DNA of 7,615 nt from a bacterium. GTDB lineage: Bacteria; Chloroflexota; Dormibacteria; UBA8260; Bog-877. The stretch spans positions 1 to 7,615 of the forward strand of contig JAJYWT010000183.1 in NCBI GenBank assembly GCA_021791345.1, in the 5' to 3' direction. Below, piece after piece: positions 1-4,956 of the stretch. The position numbers and the translations under genes were made by a program. How positions within the stretch are numbered: the first letter of the stretch is position 1; each line of letters opens with the position of its first letter. The notes beneath the pieces are model-generated. The model was not told the DNA's origin. It ran no database searches and saw nothing but the letters and a program-made list of their open reading frames with translations.

Positions 1-2
1 CG

Positions 3-722
3 GGGCCGGACCCCCTGGTGGAGATCGAGCTGGAGCGCCTGCGCCGGGAGCAGAACGCTCCCCGGCGCGGTCAGGACTCCGAGCACCGGGTGGAGGTCAC
101 CCTGCGAGAGGCGGCCACCGGGAGCGAGCGGACCATGCAGCTCTCCATAGATGAGGAATGCCCCACCTGCCACGGAACCGGCCATGTGGCCGACCAGGGG
201 GCGGGAGGCGGGACCGCGGTCAAGGTGGAGGTGAAGACCTGCCCCACCTGCCTGGGGACGGGCCGCCAGACCAGGCGGCGCAGCCTCAAGGTGACGATCC
301 CCCGGGGCGTCACCGAGGGCTCTCGGGTGAGGGTGAGCGGCGAGGGCCGGGCCGGCCCCCACGGCGGGGCCCGAGGCGACCTCTACCTCCGGGTCCACCT
401 GGAACTGGACCCGGGCACCGAGGTTCGCGGCCGTGACGTGTACACCGACCTCCCGGTGCGGGATTACCGGGCGGCTCTCGGAGGACGCGTGGCCACCCGC
501 GATCCTGCCGGAGGTGGGTTGGAGGTCACGATCCCGCCGGGTACCGCCAGCGGCCGCACGCTACGGGTCCCGGGCAAGGGGATCCCCTCGCTGCAGTCGG
601 CGGGAACCGCCGGCGACCTGTACCTGCGCGTGCGGGTCAGCCCCTCCACGCGCACCCCGATGCCCGAGGCCGAGCGGGACGCCTACCGCCGCCTGGAGCA
701 GGCCGACTCCGGAGGCGGCTGA
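3..722 (+). CDS. dnaJ: DnaJ-type co-chaperone, C-terminal part (5' end outside window)
   Basis: This is the substrate-binding half of an Hsp40 (DnaJ), which delivers unfolded clients to DnaK in the cytoplasm. The frame is open from the first bases, and the GTG at 18 is an internal Val, so the J domain (HPD motif) must lie upstream. Numbering from that Val as 1: CTD-I begins near residue 24 (RVEVTLREA), CPTCHGTG is at 48-55 and CPTCLGTG at 75-82. CTD-I resumes at about 88-130 (SLKVTIPRGV), and CTD-II covers about 140-208 with the typical IPPGTASGRTLRVPGKG. A short charged tail ends in SGGG. Canonical DnaJ has four CxxCxGxG repeats binding two zincs. Only two are present here, enough for one site, with a Gly-rich linker between them. 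A glycosyltransferase follows after 24 bp in the same frame, which suggests an operon. The family call is firm; whether this is the housekeeping DnaJ or a paralogue cannot be told without the J domain. Confidence 0.93.
   Translation, partial: GPDPLVEIELERLRREQNAPRRGQDSEHRVEVTLREAATGSERTMQLSIDEECPTCHGTGHVADQGAGGGTAVKVEVKTCPTCLGTGRQTRRRSLKVTIPRGVTEGSRVRVSGEGRAGPHGGARGDLYLRVHLELDPGTEVRGRDVYTDLPVRDYRAALGGRVATRDPAGGGLEVTIPPGTASGRTLRVPGKGIPSLQSAGTAGDLYLRVRVSPSTRTPMPEAERDAYRRLEQADSGGG
159..263 (+). other. Reduced DnaJ zinc-finger module (two CxxCxGxG repeats)
   Basis: The two Cys-rich motifs of the DnaJ protein lie at 159-182 and 240-263. They are separated by 19 residues rich in Gly, Ala, Val and Lys. 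In ordinary DnaJ, repeats 1 and 4 form one zinc site and repeats 2 and 3 a second. Here the stretch that would hold repeats 2 and 3 has no Cys at all. The likely reading is one remaining zinc site equivalent to repeats 1+4. Confidence 0.8.
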
Positions 723-1885
723 GCTGGGCTCCCGGAGCCGACGACCCTGAAGCTGCTGCTGGCCTCCACCGGACTGCAGGGGCACCTCGACCCCCTGCTT
801 CCCTTCGCCGCCGCTGCGCGGGCCGACGGCCACGAACTACTGCTGGTGACCCCCAGGTCCGGCGGCACCCGGGCGGAGGCGGCGGGGATCCCCATGACCC
901 TGGGCGACGATCCCCCGACCGATGCGGTCGTCGCGATCTGGTCAGGGTTCGCCTCCGCCACTCCGCGCCGGCGCGCCCGGCTGGTGGACGGCCTGCTCTT
1001 CCCCGGGCCGCAGGCGGAGGCGCTGCTGCCGGCCATGGAAGGGGCCGTCCGGTCCTGGCGCCCCGACCTGATCCTCCGCGAGCCCTGCGAGTACGCGTCG
1101 GCGGTGGTGGCGCTGAACTTGGGAGTGCCCCAGGCCACGGTGGCGATCTCCCAGGGACGGGTGGAGGCGAGTGCCCTGAGGCTGGCCGGCCCCACCCTGG
1201 ACCGGCGCCGAGCGGGAACAGCCTCGGCCCTGATGCGCGCCCCCTACCTGTCCAGGTTCCCCGGCTCCATGGACCCAGACCGCTTCCGGGACACCAGGCG
1301 CTACCGGGTTGCGGAGGATGGTAGGCGCCCACTGCCGCGCTGGTGGGGGGACGATGAGCGGCCCCTCGTCTACCTGACGCTGGGCACCGTGGCTCCGGGG
1401 GTTGCGCCGCAGGCCATCCCCACCTTCGAGGCGATGGTCGAGGCCGTCTCGCAGCTTCCGGTGCGAGGACTCCTCACGGTTTCCAACGGGCAATACCGCG
1501 GGCCCGGCGTCTCCCCGTCCAACCTTCACGTAGAACCGCTCGTACCTCAGCCGGCGGTGATGAGCGCAGCTGAGGTGGTGGTGTGCCACGGCGGGTCCGG
1601 AACCGTCCTGGGGGCCCTGGGTGCTGGTGTTCCCCTCATCATCCTTCCGATGCTGGCCGACCAGCGGGCCAACGGGGCGATGGTGGCGAGCGCGGGTGCC
1701 GGTCTGGTGCTGGAGCCGCCCGGCACTGCCGCCGAGGTCCCCGCCAAAGCTGCCTCGATACGCTCCGCGGTGGGGAGGGTGTTAGGCGAGCCGGCATTCC
1801 GGGTCGCGGCCAAGAGGATCGCCTCGGAGATGCACCGGGAGCGGCCCCCCGAGGGCCAGCTCCGAGCGCTGTGGGAAACCCGGGC
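594..1885 (+). repeat. Segmental duplication, copy 1 (dnaJ 3' end plus glycosyltransferase)
   Basis: This segment aligns collinearly with 3689-c.4845. The offset is 3095 at the left end, 3094 after a 1-bp gap inside the dnaJ tail, 3093 after 1044, 2962 after 1264 and 2957 after about 1750. I hand-counted 10 mismatches in the 144 ungapped bases 747-890 against 3841-3984 (about 93% identity), five of them silent. This copy keeps every frame open and carries the complete dnaJ C-terminus, so it is the parental-like one. The right edge is approximate because similarity fades just before the TAG at 1890. Confidence 0.9.
734..737 (+). promoter_or_regulatory. Ribosome binding site (GGAG) for the glycosyltransferase
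   Basis: GGAG lies 9 nt before the CTG at 747 and 12 nt after the dnaJ TGA. It supports translation starting at that CTG. The same CCGGAGCC context precedes the equivalent CTG of the duplicated copy at 3841. No other in-frame conventional start codon exists between the dnaJ stop and the GTG at 846. Confidence 0.5.
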
Positions 1886-1892
1886 AACCTAG
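747..1892 (+). CDS. GT1-type glycosyltransferase (GT-B fold, macrolide-GT-like), intact copy
   Basis: This predicted cytoplasmic enzyme would move a sugar from a nucleotide-sugar to an acceptor; sugar and acceptor are not predictable. Numbering from CTG747 as residue 1 (381 aa), the N-terminal Rossmann half starts LKLLLAS with the acceptor-side glycine loop GLQGHLDPLLPF at about 9-20. The linker reaches the RPLVYLTLGTV strand at about 205-215, where the donor half begins. The GT1 signature VVVCHGGSGT spans about 277-286 (His281) and runs through GALGAGVPL to ADQRANG (Asp305, Gln306), which contacts the sugar donor in this family. The first conventional start, GTG846, would remove the first strand and the glycine loop. 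The frame is open back to the dnaJ stop with only ACG and CTG as candidates, so CTG747 with GGAG 9 nt upstream is preferred. Length matches the family (about 380-420 aa). Dense coupling to dnaJ suggests co-transcription. A decayed copy lies at 3841-4954. Confidence 0.85.
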   Translation: MKLLLASTGLQGHLDPLLPFAAAARADGHELLLVTPRSGGTRAEAAGIPMTLGDDPPTDAVVAIWSGFASATPRRRARLVDGLLFPGPQAEALLPAMEGAVRSWRPDLILREPCEYASAVVALNLGVPQATVAISQGRVEASALRLAGPTLDRRRAGTASALMRAPYLSRFPGSMDPDRFRDTRRYRVAEDGRRPLPRWWGDDERPLVYLTLGTVAPGVAPQAIPTFEAMVEAVSQLPVRGLLTVSNGQYRGPGVSPSNLHVEPLVPQPAVMSAAEVVVCHGGSGTVLGALGAGVPLIILPMLADQRANGAMVASAGAGLVLEPPGTAAEVPAKAASIRSAVGRVLGEPAFRVAAKRIASEMHRERPPEGQLRALWETRAT

Positions 1893-2175
1893 GGTCGCCG
1901 GGGCGGTCAGGAAGTGACGCTCGGCTGGCGGGGGGCGACCCACGGGCAAGCCGACGGGGCAGCAGAGATCCGCCCCCGGCTCGAGCGCCGTCGCGCCCGA
2001 CGGCTTTCGGTGACCGGGTGGCTGCCGTTTGGGAACTCGGACAGACGCGGCGGCGAGCCGTGGTCCTGGGCAACCGCCACCACCAAACCCTCGGCTTTTG
2101 CCGCTCCCGCGCGTACCCGCACAGAGAAAGCCTCCGTCGACGGTCGTGCAAGGGCGTTCAGCAGCGGCGGGCGGA

Positions 2176-2433
2176 TCAGGCAGCAGTCCCGCCCAGTGAC
2201 GGGTGGGCAAGTTGAAGCTGGAGATCCAGGCAGCGTGACCCGCTAACAGCGGGTGTAGATGGTTTGGGGGCGTTGATCTCGCTCCGGTTGGTGCTGACCC
2301 AGACGGCCAGACTTAGCCCCATGTGCAGCACGTTCTCCCAGACCCGTGTGCGCTTGGCAGCACCGGTGCCGAGGCGGATCCCCACGAAGACCCACTCCTT
2401 GGGGTTGCGGGTGCGCAGGCGGACGGCAGGATC
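2176..2433 (-). pseudogene. Possible decayed coding fragment, unidentified
   Basis: A minus-strand frame is open from just after a TGA at 2434-2436 down to 2176. It reads DPAVRLRTRNPKEWVFVGIR, then an amphipathic part with VWENVLHMGLSLAVWVSTNR, and later PSTPAVSGSR. The composition (Trp, Phe, Met, Asn, Ile) is unlike the Arg/Pro/Gly runs of the surrounding shadow frames, which is the only argument that it once coded. No start with a ribosome binding site is visible: the first usable start is GTG at 2385, inside the frame. I do not recognise the family. It could equally be chance. Confidence 0.2.
2238..2254. repeat. Perfect 7-bp inverted repeat (hairpin, 3-nt loop)
   Basis: ACCCGCT, loop AAC, AGCGGGT form a perfect stem. 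No T run follows on either strand, so it does not look like a standard intrinsic terminator. It lies 346 bp after the glycosyltransferase stop and inside the possible minus-strand fragment. It could be a factor-binding site, a recombination-site half or chance. Confidence 0.4.
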
Positions 2434-2704
2434 TCATGCTTTACATAGACCGCGCAGCCTCCAGACTGGAACCGTTCCGGTGGGGCTCCCCGGGAGGTCT
2501 TCACCTGTAACACTGCGCCGTCACTTCCCGTGAGCTCGGCCGACGGCTGAGGTCAATTTGCGCAACGCCTGGCATTAGTTCCCAGCCGACCGTCGGAACG
2601 ACCTGCCTGGCCGCGCTGCGGAAAAGTTCGGGCTGATGCGGGACCTTGACAAGGACAGGTATCCCTGGTCACCGTTATCGGCCACGGCCGTCGGAGCGAC
2701 TGTT

Positions 2705-2709
2705 GAGGA
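2705..2709 (+). promoter_or_regulatory. Ribosome binding site (GAGGA) for the hydrolase
   Basis: GAGGA ends 8 nt before the ATG at 2718. This favours that start over the upstream in-frame TTG at 2646, whose extra 24 residues are Arg/Pro-rich and do not look like part of the fold. A second in-frame ATG at 2724 is a weaker alternative. Confidence 0.65.
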
Positions 2710-2717
2710 ACCGGAAT

Positions 2718-3503
2718 ATGCCCATGGTCATTCGCAATGGCGTCAGGCTGCACTACTCAGACATTGGCAGCGGTCCGCCAGTCTTCTGGCACACGGGAGG
2801 CGGCGGCGACGGCACGATGTGGCTTACGGCGGGCTACCTGGACCAGCTTCCTGGTCGGCGTCACCTGCTCTTTGATCACCGGGGCCACGGAAGCAGTGAC
2901 CGGCCGGAGGGAGTGCAGGCGCACAGCCTCGAGGAGTATCAGGCCGACGTGATCGCAGTCTTGGACGCCGCAGGCATTGAGCGGGCCGCAATGGTCGGGT
3001 ACTCCGACGGCGGACGCATCGTCTACTGTCTGGCGGCCAAACACCCAGAGCGGGTCACTGCGCTCGTTGGGATCGGAGGCGTGGCCGACCGGAGCGACAC
3101 GAACGCCTGGCGGCGCGAGTTGGCCGAGAGCGTGCGGAAGACCGGACTCCGAACCTGGCTGGCCGCAATGTCGTCTCGGGAGGCGGAGCCGGTTCCGGGG
3201 TGGCTGCTGGAAAACCTTGCCACAACTGAGACGGAGATGTTTGCCCTCGAATGCGAGGGCTGGGCCGATGCTCCCACTGAGTGCCAGGACTTCCCCCACA
3301 TCACATCCCCTACGCTGATAATCTGCGGGGAAATGGAAGACACCGACGGCGCGGCCGAGCAGGCCACCGGCATCCTGCCCGATGGGCGAGCCATCGTCCT
3401 TACCGGCTTCGGCCACTTGCAGGCATTCTGGCGGTCTGATGTCACCGCACCACTGATCCGTGACTTCCTTGAAGATCGAGTGCCCGGTACAGCGTCGCTC
3501 TGA
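2718..3503 (+). CDS. Alpha/beta hydrolase fold protein
   Basis: This is a predicted cytoplasmic serine hydrolase (esterase/lactonase-like) of 261 aa, the usual size of the single-domain family; no signal peptide is visible. Numbering from ATG2718: strands start at VIRNGVRLHY, and an oxyanion-loop HTGGGGDGTMW lies at 25-35. The family hallmark DHRGHGSSDRP is at 53-63 and the nucleophile elbow GYSDG at 94-98 (Ser96). The strand TLIICGEMED carries the probable acid Asp208 (Asp210 is the alternative), and GFGH supplies His233. A helical cap fills about 125-190. The full triad makes an active enzyme likely. The Ser nucleophile argues against a haloalkane dehalogenase, which uses Asp. The substrate cannot be named. 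The gene stands alone between the two copies of the duplicated segment, and its codons use more A/T-ending and AT-rich choices (TTT, ATT, GAA, GCA) than the neighbours, hinting at separate origin. Confidence 0.9.
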   Translation: MPMVIRNGVRLHYSDIGSGPPVFWHTGGGGDGTMWLTAGYLDQLPGRRHLLFDHRGHGSSDRPEGVQAHSLEEYQADVIAVLDAAGIERAAMVGYSDGGRIVYCLAAKHPERVTALVGIGGVADRSDTNAWRRELAESVRKTGLRTWLAAMSSREAEPVPGWLLENLATTETEMFALECEGWADAPTECQDFPHITSPTLIICGEMEDTDGAAEQATGILPDGRAIVLTGFGHLQAFWRSDVTAPLIRDFLEDRVPGTASL

Positions 3504-3688
3504 ATTGTGTCCCGCGCAGCCTGGTAGCCATCCGCGCATCGCGTCGTCAAATAGTCCCTCCATCCGCCGAGGGGCCCGTACGACCGCCGAAAGGGCACGC
3601 ACCAGAGGACAATGCAGCGTCTAGACCCCCAAGCTGTCCCGCCGCGCCGCCCGTCAGTGAGACACAGGAGGGTGAGTGCTGCTCCGCA
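3504..3688. other. Gap between hydrolase and duplicated segment
   Basis: No gene, terminator hairpin with T run or mobile-element end is visible in these 185 bp. The right edge is the junction where similarity to the dnaJ 3' end starts (CAGTCGG at 3689 matching 594). Weak, possibly chance similarity to dnaJ may extend a few bases left, to about 3682. Confidence 0.5.
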
Positions 3689-3816
3689 CAGTCGGCGGGA
3701 ACCCCCGATGATCTGTCCCTGCGCGTGCGGGTCAGCCCCTCCATGCGCACCCCGATGCCCGGGGCCGAGCGCGACCCTGCCGCCGTCTGGAGCAGGCCGC
3801 CTCCGGAGTCGGCTGA
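3689..3816 (+). pseudogene. dnaJ 3'-end fragment (duplicated stub)
   Basis: This stub matches 594-722 of the dnaJ gene: it reads SAGTPDDLSLRVRVSPSMRT against SAGTAGDLYLRVRVSPSTRT in the intact copy. It then loses 1 bp around 3778-3785, so the last residues and the stop are out of frame with the first part. It covers only the end of CTD-II and the C-terminal tail, with no start codon context, so it cannot make a chaperone. It is the left end of the second duplication copy and shows that the copy was made from the dnaJ-glycosyltransferase locus. Confidence 0.85.
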
Positions 3817-4845
3817 GCTGCGCTGCCGGAGCCAAAGTCCCTGAGGCTGCTGCTGGCCTCCCCCGGACTGCAGGGGCACCTCGACCCCCTGCTCCCCTTC
3901 GCCGCCGCAGCGCGGGCTGACGGCCACGAACTACTGCTGGTGACCCCCAAGTCGGGCGCCACCCGTGCGGAGGTGGCGGGGATCACCGTGAGCCACGGCG
4001 AAGATCCCCCGGCGGAGGCGGTCGCCGAGGTCTGGGAGGAGTTGGCCTCCGCCACGCCGCGCCGACGCGCCCGGCTGGTCGACGACCTGCGCTTCCCCGG
4101 GCCACAGGCGGAGGCGCTGCTACCGGCCATGGAAGGGCCATCCGGTCGTGGCGTCCCGACCTGATCATCCGTGAGCCCTGCGAGTACGCGTCGGCGGTGG
4201 TGGCGCTGAACTCGGGAGTTCCCCAGCTCTCTCGACCGCGACCACTTCCCGGACACCCGGCGCTACTGGATTGCGGAGGATGGCAGGCGCCCCTTGCCAA
4301 GCTGGTGGGGCACCGACCCACGGCCTCTCATCTACATGCCGCTGGGCACCGTGGCCCCAAGGCTCCTACCGCGGACCATCCCCGCCTTCGAGGCAATGGC
4401 CACGGCCATCTCGCAGCTTCCAGTGCGAGGACTCCTCACGGTCTCCAACGGGCAATATCCTAGGACCGGCGTCTCCGCGTCCGACCTGCACGTGGAAGCG
4501 TTGGTCCCCCAAGAGACGGTGCTGCACGCAGCGGCGGTGGTGGTCTGCCATGGCGGGTCCGGAACTCTCCTGGGAGCCCTCGGTGCCCGCGTCCCCCTCA
4601 ACGTGCTTCCGTTGATGGCCGACCAGCGGGCCAACGGGACGACGGCGGCGAGAGCGGGCGTCGGTGTGGTGCTCGAGCCGCCCGAGTCGGCCGGGGAGGT
4701 GCGAAGCCGCCTCGATACGGTCAGCGGTGGAGCGGTTGCTTCGCGAGCCGGCCTTCCGGGCGGCGGCTCAAAGGATCGCCTCAGAGATGCGCCGAGAGCT
4801 GCCCCCCGAGGTCCGGGTCCGGGCCTTGCTCGCCGATCCCGGCGA
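3689..4845 (+). repeat. Segmental duplication, copy 2 (degraded)
   Basis: This is the derived copy of 594-c.1885. Differences from copy 1 include a 1-bp loss in the dnaJ tail, one G lost from a G4 tract (1041-1044 against 4135-4137), a 131-bp loss equal to 1134-1264 of copy 1 (junction 4226/4227), and a 5-bp loss near 4701-4709. There are also scattered substitutions. No terminal inverted repeats or flanking target duplications are evident. The right end is fuzzy because similarity fades after about 4830. Confidence 0.9.
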
Positions 4846-4954
4846 TGGGATGCCTGGACCATTCGGACGGACAACTTCGACCGTGCCCGCCAGAAGGTCC
4901 CGGCATGGGCAGACCGATGGGGACATTGGCGACGCCAGGAGCCGGGGTCGCTGA
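3841..4954 (+). pseudogene. Degraded paralogue of the GT1-type glycosyltransferase
   Basis: This aligns with the intact gene from its CTG start onward. The N-terminal part is open from 3841 (LRLLLASPGLQGHLDPLLPF). One G missing at about 4135-4137 shifts the frame and leads to TGA at 4162-4164. A 131-bp deletion at 4226/4227 restores the original frame (1+131=132 bp), so the donor-binding half reads on from 4228, through RPLIYMPLGTV and VVVCHGGSGTLLGALGA to ADQRANG. A 5-bp deletion near 4705 shifts it again. The C-terminus (AASIRSAVERLL, then IASEMRRELPPEV) lies in another frame that stops at 4954, well past the homologous end and 2 bp before the convergent permease stop. The lost 44 codons covered the end of the N-terminal domain. 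It is very unlikely to yield an active enzyme. A free donor-domain fragment starting at TTG4294 (292 codons, wrong C-terminus) is possible but has no good ribosome binding site. Confidence 0.88.
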
Positions 4955-4956
4955 CG

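Larger units (their letters stand above)
1893..2717. other. Intergenic stretch without a convincing gene (825 bp)
   Basis: No frame here has a recognisable domain, a credible ribosome binding site or believable protein composition. The open frames on both strands are rich in Arg, Pro, Gly and Ser, as expected from shadow frames in GC-rich DNA. Two things stand out: a short perfect hairpin at 2238-2254, and a minus-strand frame (2176-2433) whose translation looks less random than the others. The stretch separates the glycosyltransferase from the hydrolase and is not visibly repeated after the second glycosyltransferase copy. It must contain the promoter of the hydrolase, but no well-spaced -35/-10 pair is visible. 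Confidence 0.6.

Noticed and set aside
637..1332. 231-codon minus-strand frame over the dnaJ/glycosyltransferase junction
   Set aside because: Its Pro/Arg/Gly-rich composition is typical of shadow frames in GC-rich DNA. It crosses two real genes on the other strand.
1914..2246. 110-codon plus-strand open frame after the glycosyltransferase
   Set aside because: Its translation is Arg/Gly/Ala/Ser-rich with no motif, it has no credible ribosome binding site, and several other frames over the same bases are equally open.
2646..2651. Perfect TTGACA upstream of the hydrolase, a candidate -35 box
   Set aside because: No AT-rich -10 hexamer lies 16-18 bp downstream. The nearest, GTTATC at 2674, is 22 bp away, so a promoter is not supported.
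2757..3602. Long minus-strand open frame opposite the hydrolase
   Set aside because: It is the antisense shadow of a gene with a full catalytic triad and a good start; its translation shows no domain.
594..4845. Composite transposon with the repeated blocks as its ends
   Set aside because: Neither block encodes a transposase, no terminal inverted repeats were seen, and the copies start inside dnaJ rather than at element ends.
3689..4954. Programmed frameshifting as an explanation for the broken second glycosyltransferase
   Set aside because: A 131-bp deletion, a 5-bp deletion and an additional 1-bp loss in the adjoining dnaJ stub fit decay. No slippery heptamer with a downstream structure was seen at the shift points.
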